Source: Clostridia bacterium (lineage in GTDB: Bacteria > Bacillota_A > Clostridia > Christensenellales > Aristaeellaceae). From it: a stretch of DNA of 5,332 bases. Positions 1 to 5,332 of the stretch are shown here, one piece after another. The position numbers and the translations under genes are program-made. Where the stretch lies: NCBI GenBank assembly GCA_017517815.1, contig JAFWYA010000069.1, forward strand, positions 1 to 5,332, written 5' to 3'. Position 1 is the stretch's first letter; every line of letters begins with the position of its first letter. The notes beneath the pieces were generated by a model. It saw nothing but the letters and a program-made list of their open reading frames with translations. It did no database searches and was not told where the DNA came from.

Positions 1-1
1 C

Positions 2-778
2 GGCAGTCTGCGCTGGCTGGATAGCGAGGATTATCAGCCGCTCGATGATCGCAATGTAGGCTGGTGGATCGATCACTTCTGGGTCAATGGTCAGTGCATG
101 GACATGGCTGCTAATTCTGGTTCAGAAGACCACGGCAGCGATGTTCCTGGCGAGATCGTCCGCACCGAATACTGGCGACTGGATAACATCGACGTCGCGC
201 TGGATGGCAAGGTGGAGATCGCAATGCCCATCGGTGAACGTCAGCCGCTGGAAGAGTACAGCTTCAAGAATCATCCTGAAAAGTATGATGCGGATCGCAA
301 CCTGATGAAGCCGGAAAAGGGCCTTGTGACGTTCACGTTCGACACAAAGGATACGCTGGATCGTGTAATCACCTTCGCACCCGAGCAGGAAACCGTTACG
401 CCCGACGTCACGCTGAAGGTGAAGGAAGCCGCCTTCACGCCGCTGATGACCTACATCACCCTGGAGATGCAGCCTAACGCCGAAAGCGTAGCCGCATACA
501 AGGCTGTGCATGGCGAGGGCTTCTACGGTGAGGATGGCTCTCTGCTGTGGGAGTACACGGGCGCTGATGTCTACGGCGGCTGGGTATCCTCTCTGCAGCT
601 GGTAGACGGCAATGGAACCGTTCTGTTCCCCGACCATTGGGGCAACAATGGTTACAGCGCTGAATGGTCGGAGTTCACCTACCCCTACATGGATGCTCAG
701 AACTTGCCCGAAGAATTGTGGCTGGCTCCTGTGGAGGATGGTGCAGCTGACATGACGCGCGCCGTTCGTGTCAAGTAA
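2..778 (+). CDS. C-terminal part of a beta-rich protein, possibly DUF4179-type anti-sigma-like (5' partial)
   Basis: The reading frame is open from the window edge (first full codon at base 2) to the TAA at 776-778, giving 258 visible residues without the true start. The ATG at 98 is internal: the codons before it read as convincing protein (WWIDHFWVNG at residues 21-30). No membrane segment is visible in this part. The sequence is rich in alternating hydrophobic and polar stretches (TFTFDTKD; VKEAAFTPLMTYITL from residue 140) and in Trp, Tyr and Gly, as expected for beta-sandwich domains. The 'VKEAAFTPLMTYI' strand resembles, from memory, the C-terminal domains of clostridial DUF4179 proteins, which are single-pass membrane proteins often encoded beside ECF sigma factors. 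The diagnostic membrane segment and N-terminal anti-sigma part would lie upstream and are not seen. The gene is followed directly by a strong terminator, so it ends its transcription unit. Its GC content is higher than that of the genes after 2998. That the frame is coding is certain; the family is tentative. Confidence 0.85.
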   Translation, partial: GSLRWLDSEDYQPLDDRNVGWWIDHFWVNGQCMDMAANSGSEDHGSDVPGEIVRTEYWRLDNIDVALDGKVEIAMPIGERQPLEEYSFKNHPEKYDADRNLMKPEKGLVTFTFDTKDTLDRVITFAPEQETVTPDVTLKVKEAAFTPLMTYITLEMQPNAESVAAYKAVHGEGFYGEDGSLLWEYTGADVYGGWVSSLQLVDGNGTVLFPDHWGNNGYSAEWSEFTYPYMDAQNLPEELWLAPVEDGAADMTRAVRVK

Positions 779-783
779 AAAGC

Positions 784-820
784 ATGGGAGGACACGTTCT
801 GCGTCCTCCCATCATTTTTT
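784..820 (+). terminator. Rho-independent terminator after the first gene
   Basis: A perfect 10-bp stem, ATGGGAGGAC (784-793) with GTCCTCCCAT (803-812), encloses a 9-base loop and is followed by six T (815-820) after the bases CA. It begins five bases after the stop codon at 776-778. A run of A (776-781 region) on its left side means it could also terminate on the reverse strand, although no reverse-strand gene is seen. An ATG at 784 lies inside this stem and is therefore not a credible start for the following gene. Confidence 0.92.
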
Positions 821-827
821 CAAAAGC

Positions 828-854
828 ACAAACCTTTTCAGTCACTCGAGCGTC
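828..854 (+). promoter_or_regulatory. Candidate ECF-sigma-type promoter upstream of the first paralogue
   Basis: The sequence ACAAACCTTTT (828-838) resembles the ECF -35 consensus TGAAACCTTTT known from Bacillus SigW/SigM-type promoters. It is followed by a CGTC -10 element at 851-854, with 17 bases between AAAC (830-833) and CGTC. The expected transcript start near 861-864 would leave a short leader before the Shine-Dalgarno site at 875-881. No good TTGACA/TATAAT pair is visible between 821 and 888. The motif match is seen in the sequence; its use by an ECF sigma factor is inference. Confidence 0.4.
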
Positions 855-874
855 TGATAGACAAAAGCAAGCTG

Positions 875-881
875 AAAGGAG
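875..881 (+). promoter_or_regulatory. Ribosome binding site fixing the start at 889
   Basis: AAAGGAG lies 7 bases before the ATG at 889. The frame is also open back to an ATG at 784, but that codon lies inside the upstream terminator stem and would add 35 residues ahead of a perfect signal peptide. The site therefore decides for 889. Confidence 0.9.
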
Positions 882-888
882 AAAAGAA

Positions 889-2004
889 ATGAAGATTGTA
901 AAACGGCTGCTTATACTGTTCATCACGCTGATCCTATGTGCTGGATATGCAAATGCCGAGGAATACGTAACTCTTGCGCAATTGCGGGAACAGGCCGCTG
1001 CGGGGTGGAATGAAACCTATGAGGCAATGGGCCGCGAGGTTGTCGCTGATCCGGAGATGGGATGGTTTCCAGAGGCCGATACCTGTCCGCTGGTGACTGT
1101 TGATCCCTATACGATCGATCCAGACGATGAGCGGGTTAACAAGTGGCGCGAACTTCCGCACAGCATCATTTATGACGATCTGCCTGACCGCATCGTGCTT
1201 GAAGTACGCAACTATAAAAAGATTAATCTGATACCGTTGGGGTCTTGGGGTGGAAAGTGGCTGTCAAATCATGAGTCTTTCTATGACGGTGAGTTCCCTA
1301 ATCGTGAAGCGGAAGATTGCGACATCGATTTCAAAACATTTCTGGCGATGTTTGAATCGGAGTTGCTTGCATTCACTGGCCTAACTCTTGATGATATCCA
1401 TATTGAAGAAATTCAGGTGATTGATCCTGCTTACAAAGGGATCAAGGTTGACGGGGAATATGTACGCGGTGATAAGCTGAAGGCTGCGGGAGGCTACTTC
1501 ATCGCCGTACATCAGCTTGTTCATGGCATTCCTGTACTCGGTGCGCGTGATGCTTATGGCAAGGGAATGATTGACTTCGATTACTATATGCCCGACTATC
1601 GTTCCATGTGCATCTGGTCGGTTGCACACCCTGTGGTCACAGAAGCAGATGTCCCGCTGCTTTCCTTTGATGACTTTAAGGGAAAGCTGGAAGAACTGAT
1701 CGACGCTGGCAAGCTGCGCGGCGTAGATGCCATGCGGTTTGGATACGGCACATGTAAGGACGGAGACGAATGGAAGCTTGTTCCTGTATGGATCGTGACC
1801 TGTGGTTACACCAATAATCCGAAGAGCGACAAGAATGTAATGCGTTATTATGACGAGAAGGAAGGCGGCTTCTTTTCACCGCTGGGATATGGTGATTACT
1901 ACTTCAGCGCACAGACAGGTGAAATGCTCGAGCAGTATGACGTGAGTGCAGGCGAAGATGCGCTTCGCATGCCTGAAATCCTTACTTGGTTGGATGTTAA
2001 GTAA
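889..2004 (+). CDS. Secreted protein of unknown function, paralogue 1 (371 aa)
   Basis: I do not recognise the family with certainty. The start at 889 is chosen from the AAAGGAG site and the signal peptide: residues 1-23 have K2, K5, R6, a hydrophobic core (LLILFITLILCAGY) and the cleavage site ANA/EE. C17 is preceded by L16, so there is no good lipobox and a free secreted protein is more likely than a lipoprotein. The mature part is acidic and aromatic, with no further membrane segment. Shared with the next gene are EEYVTLAQLREQ (24-35), DVPL (254-257), GY (285-286), LVPVW (297-301) and YFSAQTGE (338-345). The LVPVW then aromatic-strand then TGE ending recalls PepSY-like or DUF6034-like clostridial secreted proteins, but this is only a resemblance. 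Compared with its paralogue, it carries about 70 extra residues before the shared core, 23 between LVPVW and YFSAQTGE, and a longer tail of 26 residues after TGE. No catalytic motif is visible. It is 24 bases from the next gene and likely cotranscribed with it. Confidence 0.9.
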   Translation: MKIVKRLLILFITLILCAGYANAEEYVTLAQLREQAAAGWNETYEAMGREVVADPEMGWFPEADTCPLVTVDPYTIDPDDERVNKWRELPHSIIYDDLPDRIVLEVRNYKKINLIPLGSWGGKWLSNHESFYDGEFPNREAEDCDIDFKTFLAMFESELLAFTGLTLDDIHIEEIQVIDPAYKGIKVDGEYVRGDKLKAAGGYFIAVHQLVHGIPVLGARDAYGKGMIDFDYYMPDYRSMCIWSVAHPVVTEADVPLLSFDDFKGKLEELIDAGKLRGVDAMRFGYGTCKDGDEWKLVPVWIVTCGYTNNPKSDKNVMRYYDEKEGGFFSPLGYGDYYFSAQTGEMLEQYDVSAGEDALRMPEILTWLDVK

Positions 2005-2013
2005 AATCGTATG

Positions 2014-2019
2014 AGGAGG
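2014..2019 (+). promoter_or_regulatory. Ribosome binding site fixing the start at 2029
   Basis: A perfect AGGAGG lies 9 bases before the ATG at 2029. An in-frame ATG at 2011 overlaps this site and has no ribosome binding site of its own, so it is not the start. Confidence 0.9.
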
Positions 2020-2028
2020 AACGTTTGT

Positions 2029-2853
2029 ATGAAAAAAGTGTTATGTATGCTGCTGGTCATGATGCTTTGCGCAGGATGTGCCTGTGCAGAGGAATATGTG
2101 TCGGTTGCTGAGTTGAGACAGCAAGTGGAAGAAACGGGCTGGGACAAGGGCGAAGTCATCCTTCCTGCTGCCGATAAGTTTCCTGTTGTGACATTGCAAG
2201 CCGACGCTCAGGCGCAGGATAATCCGCTTGTTGTGACGGTCGGAACGTTTGATGAAAGCCAGAGCGGAAGATTTGCAGCTTCCACACGTTACGGGAGAAC
2301 GCCTCCCTACACAATGCTGCACAATGGTTTTGTGCTGGAAGCAGCGCAAAAGGTGCTGAACGATGAATTGAACCGGCTGCTTGGGAAAAGTATTGAGGAT
2401 TACGGTCTGATTTGGACAGAGATTGCCAAATGGGGCAACATGGAAAGCTGGCTGCTCTATTATGGGCAGAAGATCAATGGAGCAACCTGCTTCAATGCCG
2501 GTCTGACCATGGACATCCGCACCCGAAACTATCATCATCTCATCATTCCGCATTACGAAGTGAAGGAAACGGTCTATAATGATGTTCCGTTGGCGGCTTG
2601 GCCGGTGATCGAAGAAGCTGTTGAGAAGTATCTCAGCTCCCACAAGCGCGGAACGCCCGAAACGCTGGAATTGGGCTATCTGATGCAGGAGAATGGCGAG
2701 GAAGACTTGCTTGTTCCTGTATGGCATTTGGGACTGACGATGCTCGGCGGATTTGAAGAGGTTTACTTCAGCGCACAGACCGGCGAGGAAGTGCAATGGA
2801 GAGGAAACAAATATATTCTTCCTGAGCCGTTTGGTTGGGATACAGCAAAATAG
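2029..2853 (+). CDS. Secreted protein of unknown function, paralogue 2 (274 aa)
   Basis: This is a tandem paralogue of the preceding gene. The signal peptide spans residues 1-20 (K2, K3, hydrophobic core, then ACA/EEY). C17 follows A15-G16, but C14 occupies the usual Leu position of a lipobox, so signal peptidase I cleavage after A20 is favoured and lipidation at C17 is a minor alternative. The mature N-terminus EEYVSVAELRQQ (21-32) matches the paralogue. In the C-terminal half, DVPL (185-188), GY (216-217) and LVPVW (228-232) have exactly the same spacing as in the paralogue (31 and 12 residues). YFSAQTGE (246-253) follows. A glycine-centred strand (INGATCFNA, 149-157) lines up with HGIPVLGA of the paralogue, similar to the repeated strand of PepSY-like folds. 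No enzyme motif or membrane segment is seen. The gene ends just before a terminator, so it closes the transcription unit. Confidence 0.9.
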   Translation: MKKVLCMLLVMMLCAGCACAEEYVSVAELRQQVEETGWDKGEVILPAADKFPVVTLQADAQAQDNPLVVTVGTFDESQSGRFAASTRYGRTPPYTMLHNGFVLEAAQKVLNDELNRLLGKSIEDYGLIWTEIAKWGNMESWLLYYGQKINGATCFNAGLTMDIRTRNYHHLIIPHYEVKETVYNDVPLAAWPVIEEAVEKYLSSHKRGTPETLELGYLMQENGEEDLLVPVWHLGLTMLGGFEEVYFSAQTGEEVQWRGNKYILPEPFGWDTAK

Positions 2854-2865
2854 CAATCAAACTTG

Positions 2866-2893
2866 AGAGGACGTGAAAGCGTCCTCTTTTTTT
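2866..2893 (+). terminator. Rho-independent terminator after the paralogue pair
   Basis: A perfect 8-bp stem, AGAGGACG (2866-2873) with CGTCCTCT (2880-2887), has a 6-base loop (TGAAAG) and runs into seven T (2887-2893). It begins 13 bases after the stop codon at 2851-2853. The stem core GAGGAC/GTCCTC is the same as in the terminator at 784-820. Confidence 0.93.
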
Positions 2894-2959
2894 GTACCCA
2901 AATTCCATCTATTGCACAAGGAATCCCGTTTCGCTGGAAGAATACAACAATATCAAACG

Positions 2960-2980
2960 TTCTATATACAGTTCTATACA
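2960..2980 (+). repeat. Tandem TTCTATA direct repeat in the leader of the SH3 gene
   Basis: TTCTATATACA (2960-2970) is followed by TTCTATACA (2972-2980), so TTCTATA recurs at a 12-base step, close to one helical turn. TATATA (2963-2968) and TATACA (2965-2970 and 2975-2980) could serve as -10 elements, but no TTGACA-like -35 lies 16-18 bases upstream of any of them. The repeat ends just before the Shine-Dalgarno site at 2985-2990. It may be a promoter -10 region, a regulator site or chance. Confidence 0.4.
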
Positions 2981-2984
2981 CGGG

Positions 2985-2990
2985 AAGGAG
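2985..2990 (+). promoter_or_regulatory. Ribosome binding site fixing the start at 2998
   Basis: AAGGAG lies 7 bases before the ATG at 2998. The frame is open further upstream through the terminator region to about 2863, but no upstream codon there has a suitable ribosome binding site, and a signal peptide begins exactly at 2998. Confidence 0.9.
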
Positions 2991-2997
2991 ACTCCTG

Positions 2998-3747
2998 ATG
3001 CGTAAATCTTTGCTCATAGCTAGCTGCTGCATTTTCTTATTCTCTTCTGCTTATGCTGACATTTATAACGAGCTTGATCCGGGGGTTGTCTCTGTCATTG
3101 CTCAAGAAACCATCCCCTTCAGATCAGAACCAGACTTTCAGGTCGAACCTCACCTGAACATTGGTCCGGGCGTTTCGCTTACACTGTTGTCCATAGAGAA
3201 CAACTGGGCATATGTCGAGTTTGAACATACTGGTTACGGCGAAATGGTTAGAGGCTATGTACGTCCGGGTGCACTCATGAACGGCGATTACCTGTATTGG
3301 AATATGTGCCGGGTGGTCAATCCTGAAAGTAATCACAGGCTCAATCTTAGAAGCGAACCGTCTGCCAAATCGGCTTCGCTTGGAAAGTATTACACTGGTG
3401 TTTTTGTGGAGAACTACGAGCAGGAGAAAAACGGCTATCTTCGCGTGCAAGTAGGCAATAGAGTCGGTTATATGGACAAACAGTACCTTGTGCCTTATAA
3501 CTCTACAGATATTTCTGAAATCCCGATGACAACCATTCAAAACGAGGGTGGCTCCGGTGGAAACCTGCGTAAATCTCCTTCATTGGACGGAAAACTGTAT
3601 GCCCTGTATCCCAATGGGACGGAAGTCGCCGTACTGGGCGTAACGCCCAACGGATGGTGCCATGTGATGATCAACGGCGTTACCGGATTCATGATGGCAG
3701 ACAAGCTGGCAGATTCTTTCTCATTTGACTCACTTGTCGATGAATAA
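2998..3747 (+). CDS. Secreted protein made of three SH3-like (SH3b) domains (249 aa)
   Basis: A signal peptide (residues 1-20: R2, K3, hydrophobic core, then AYA/D) is followed almost entirely by three bacterial SH3-like modules. Module 1 (about 31-94) contains PFRSEP (40-45), a W70 strand and RGYVRPGAL (85-93). Module 2 (about 104-166) contains LNLRSEP (115-121), SLGKY (127-131) and VGYMDKQYL (157-165). Module 3 (about 177-238) follows a GGSGG linker and contains NLRKSP (189-194), NGW (218-220) and TGFMMADKL (229-237). The 'xLR-x-x-P ... G-x-W ... G-[YF]-[VM]' pattern is the hallmark of SH3b repeats, which in Gram-positive secreted proteins usually bind peptidoglycan or other wall ligands. 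No catalytic domain (NlpC/P60, amidase, glycosidase) is attached, so the protein probably acts as a binding or adaptor protein outside the membrane. Module 1 has the least typical Arg motif. It is 18 bases from the next gene, so the two are likely cotranscribed. Confidence 0.92.
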   Translation: MRKSLLIASCCIFLFSSAYADIYNELDPGVVSVIAQETIPFRSEPDFQVEPHLNIGPGVSLTLLSIENNWAYVEFEHTGYGEMVRGYVRPGALMNGDYLYWNMCRVVNPESNHRLNLRSEPSAKSASLGKYYTGVFVENYEQEKNGYLRVQVGNRVGYMDKQYLVPYNSTDISEIPMTTIQNEGGSGGNLRKSPSLDGKLYALYPNGTEVAVLGVTPNGWCHVMINGVTGFMMADKLADSFSFDSLVDE

Positions 3748-3752
3748 TCATC

Positions 3753-3758
3753 AGGAGG
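3753..3758 (+). promoter_or_regulatory. Ribosome binding site favouring the start at 3766
   Basis: AGGAGG ends one base before the ATG at 3760, which is too close for initiation, but lies 7 bases before the second in-frame ATG at 3766. The latter is therefore preferred and shortens the protein by two residues. Confidence 0.85.
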
Positions 3759-3765
3759 AATGACC

Positions 3766-4887
3766 ATGAATCGAAAACTCACGTTGTTTATATGCGCTTC
3801 GTTTATCCTGCTGTTTTGCTTTCCATCAGCTTCCACAGCTGCTGAACGAAGAGAAGAAATCATTCGGTTTGACAATGATGCTCCCGCATCTATTCGTTTC
3901 ATTTTAGATGAATCCGGCTATCAAAATGTATCCATTATCCATGGTGCTGCAATCATCCGCGAACATTATGATGAGCGCGGCATGCAGTTGGACTGGAGTA
4001 TGGCTGCGCTCATCATAGAACAAAGTGGGCATCGACAGTTTCTTGGCATGCAATGGGTTATCGGAACGAAGAACGTAGTTATTGAAACAAATGATATGGT
4101 TGGTGTGGATTTAGACTCGATATTCATGGTCGAGCCCATCGTAGAGGGAGCTCCTCCTATTCATGAGCGCTTTGGCATCCGCCAGATGGATGGATCTTCC
4201 TATGAAGTAATAGCTGCTTTTGGCAGCTCGTGGGATCTGTATCGTTACAATTCTGCCAATGGAGAAAGTATTCGCCTTATTAATGGTATGTTTGACTTTG
4301 CTGGAGAACAGCATTATGCGCTTACAACTGGTTGGTTGAAAGATCCAACTGCCATTTTATCCTTTCCCAAATCGTACGCAGAAGCACGCGATAGAGCTGC
4401 TCAGTCTTGGAAAGGCGTACTTGAGGGCGGACGCGCGCTTATTTGGGGTGCAAACCTGAGAACAGATTCCACATCATCTTCACGCAGTCTTGGAAAGTAT
4501 ACTGTCACACTTGCAGAAATCAAAGATCAAAAGCCGGGCAAAACGCATCCCTGGTATCACGTCAAGATCGGAGAAACAACAGGGTGGGTCAGCGGCGCTT
4601 ATGTCTCTTTTTCGAGCGACAGAAAAGACTTCGCACAGCACGCTAGTCTTGGCGTTGAATGTGCAACAACGCTCAAACCTACCACACTTTATCTTCATTT
4701 GAATTCTAACGAAGTGATCCAGCAGCTTTCACAGGATGTACAAATGCAAGTGCTTGCCTCTACCGAGGATGGATGGCTTCATGTGCTTGTTACTAACAGA
4801 GGACTGAACCTCCAGCTGGATGCAGAAGGCGTCTACGGTTATGTTAGATCCGAGGATGTCAAGTGGACAAAAAGGAGGGAAATCTAA
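3766..4887 (+). CDS. Secreted protein: novel N-terminal domain plus SH3-like repeats (373 aa)
   Basis: The signal peptide (residues 1 to about 25, N2-R3-K4, hydrophobic core, STA/AE) precedes an N-terminal domain at about 30-200 that I do not recognise. Its core, AALIIEQSG then QFLG and VIG (80-100), recurs in the next gene. From about 222 the protein turns into SH3-like modules. The first (about 222-284) has NLRTDS (230-235), SLGKY (241-245), WYHV (263-266) and TTGWVSGAYV (271-280). The second, more diverged one (about 296-366) has DGWLHV (335-340) and GVYGYVRSEDV (355-365) but lacks a clear NLR motif. The first module closely resembles module 2 of the upstream SH3 protein, including SLGKY encoded by the same 12 bases. 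No enzyme motif is visible. The likely role is an extracellular sensor or ligand-binding protein anchored to the wall through its SH3 modules. The stop codon shares its last base with the next start (TAATG), suggesting translational coupling. Confidence 0.9.
   Translation: MNRKLTLFICASFILLFCFPSASTAAERREEIIRFDNDAPASIRFILDESGYQNVSIIHGAAIIREHYDERGMQLDWSMAALIIEQSGHRQFLGMQWVIGTKNVVIETNDMVGVDLDSIFMVEPIVEGAPPIHERFGIRQMDGSSYEVIAAFGSSWDLYRYNSANGESIRLINGMFDFAGEQHYALTTGWLKDPTAILSFPKSYAEARDRAAQSWKGVLEGGRALIWGANLRTDSTSSSRSLGKYTVTLAEIKDQKPGKTHPWYHVKIGETTGWVSGAYVSFSSDRKDFAQHASLGVECATTLKPTTLYLHLNSNEVIQQLSQDVQMQVLASTEDGWLHVLVTNRGLNLQLDAEGVYGYVRSEDVKWTKRREI
4873..4878 (+). promoter_or_regulatory. Ribosome binding site inside the upstream gene, start at 4887
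   Basis: AGGAGG lies 8 bases before the ATG at 4887, within the last codons of the preceding gene, and supports the overlapping start. Confidence 0.88.
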
Positions 4888-5332
4888 TGAAACGCTGGAT
4901 GACAGTGCTTTGCCTCGCGCTGCTTCTGCCTGTGTGTGCCCTTGCAGAGGTCTGGACTGAAGACCAGTTCACATCAGATGGGCAGTTCAGCATGAGGTAT
5001 TATCTGTTTCAGGACGAATGGCCCGCGCAGCTTGTGAAGCCAATGCAGGAATATGGCTATGAAGTTACCGACCTGCTTAGCGGCGCAGGTCTTGAAGAAA
5101 CAGACTGCTTTTCAGCCTTGATGCTGATTGAAACTCAAGGCTCAACGCAGCTGATCGGTGCTGCACAGGTAAATGGTCAAACGTGGCAAGTAACCAACTT
5201 TGATTCGCGTCTTTTGCGCAAAACAGTAGATTTGGGTATGGGAATTATTGAGTCGCCGGGTGGAGCGGTTCCGGGCTTGGGCGTGAGCTATTGGAACCAA
5301 GAAAAACCCGAGTTTGATCTGTTTCAGTTTAG
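4887..5332 (+). CDS. Secreted protein with the same novel N-terminal domain (3' partial, 148 aa visible)
   Basis: Translation from the ATG at 4887 stays open to the window end (148 full codons plus two bases). Residues 1-20 form a signal peptide (K2, R3, LCLALLLPVC, then ALA/EV). The visible mature part aligns with the N-terminal domain of the preceding protein. EYGYE (55-59) corresponds to ESGYQ there. SALMLIE, G85, Q88, LIG (89-91) and NG (96-97) fall at a constant offset of three residues from MAALIIE, G88, Q91, FLG and IG in the neighbour. The domain is shorter before this core than in the neighbour. If the architecture is kept, SH3-like modules should follow beyond base 5332. Function is unknown; no catalytic motif is seen. 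The start overlaps the preceding stop by one base, so expression of the two is probably coupled. Confidence 0.88.
   Translation, partial: MKRWMTVLCLALLLPVCALAEVWTEDQFTSDGQFSMRYYLFQDEWPAQLVKPMQEYGYEVTDLLSGAGLEETDCFSALMLIETQGSTQLIGAAQVNGQTWQVTNFDSRLLRKTVDLGMGIIESPGGAVPGLGVSYWNQEKPEFDLFQF

Noticed and set aside
122..637. A reverse-strand open frame (171 codons) opposite the first gene
   Set aside because: It is a shadow of the coding frame in a GC-richer gene, with no ribosome binding site and no convincing protein features.
821..869. CAAAAGCA repeated at 821-828 and 862-869
   Set aside because: Eight bases in an A-rich gap can recur by chance, and the flanks do not match. The second copy lies downstream of the candidate promoter with no further symmetry.
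1949..1975. Hairpin GCGAAG/CTTCGC flanked by CAGG/CCTG near the end of the first paralogue
   Set aside because: It lies within the coding sequence, has no T-run and is followed by a further gene in the same unit, so it is not a terminator.
2071..2086. Possible lipoprotein signal (A-G-C) in the second paralogue
   Set aside because: The position three before the Cys is another Cys rather than Leu, Val or Ile. An A-x-A site follows directly and is shared in place with the paralogue, so signal peptidase I cleavage is more likely.
2041..2856. A long reverse-strand open frame (271 codons) opposite the second paralogue
   Set aside because: It lies fully antisense to a gene with a signal peptide, a ribosome binding site and a paralogue. 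It has no credible start signal, and its translation shows no recognisable motif.
2912..2970. TTGCAC at 2912-2917 as a -35 box for the SH3 gene
   Set aside because: No TATAAT-like sequence lies 16-18 bases downstream, and the TATATA/TATACA boxes are far too distant to pair with it.
3635..3649. Perfect palindrome TGGGCGT-A-ACGCCCA
   Set aside because: It lies inside the third SH3 module, where the codons for L-G-V-T-P-N explain it. An operator inside a gene cannot be supported from one copy.

Overview
The window looks like chromosomal DNA of a Gram-positive, anaerobic-type Bacillota (Clostridia-like) bacterium. Each start is preceded by a strong Shine-Dalgarno site (AGGAGG or AAGGAG). Every gene with a visible N-terminus begins with a classical export signal ending in A-x-A. 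The protein types (small secreted SH3-repeat proteins, and a possible DUF4179-like C-terminal region) are common in gut Clostridia. This assignment is inferred from style, not from a marker gene.

Layout, all on the + strand: (1) bases 2-778, the 3' end of a gene whose product has a beta-rich C-terminal domain, possibly of the DUF4179 anti-sigma-like type, closed by a strong intrinsic terminator (784-820). (2) A 68-base gap with a candidate ECF-sigma-type promoter (828-854), then two tandem paralogous secreted proteins (889-2004 and 2029-2853), closed by a second terminator (2866-2893). (3) A leader of about 100 bases with a TTCTATA direct repeat, then three tightly packed secreted-protein genes: a triple SH3-domain protein (2998-3747), a protein with a novel N-terminal domain plus SH3-like repeats (3766-4887), and a further gene (4887 to beyond the window end) whose N-terminal domain is paralogous to that of the previous one and which overlaps it by one base (TAATG).

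So five consecutive genes encode exported proteins with no recognisable enzyme. They fall into two paralogue families plus SH3 modules. SH3-type repeats in clostridial secreted proteins usually bind the cell wall or other surface ligands. The simplest reading is a locus for an extracytoplasmic, wall-associated protein set, perhaps under envelope-stress (ECF) control. That regulatory link is inference: it rests on the promoter-like motif and on the tentative identity of the first gene.

There are no RNA genes, CRISPR arrays, insertion sequences, attachment sites or origins that I can see. Hand-counted lines suggest GC falls from about 58-60% in the first gene to about 38-50% in the last three, so the locus may be compositionally mixed.
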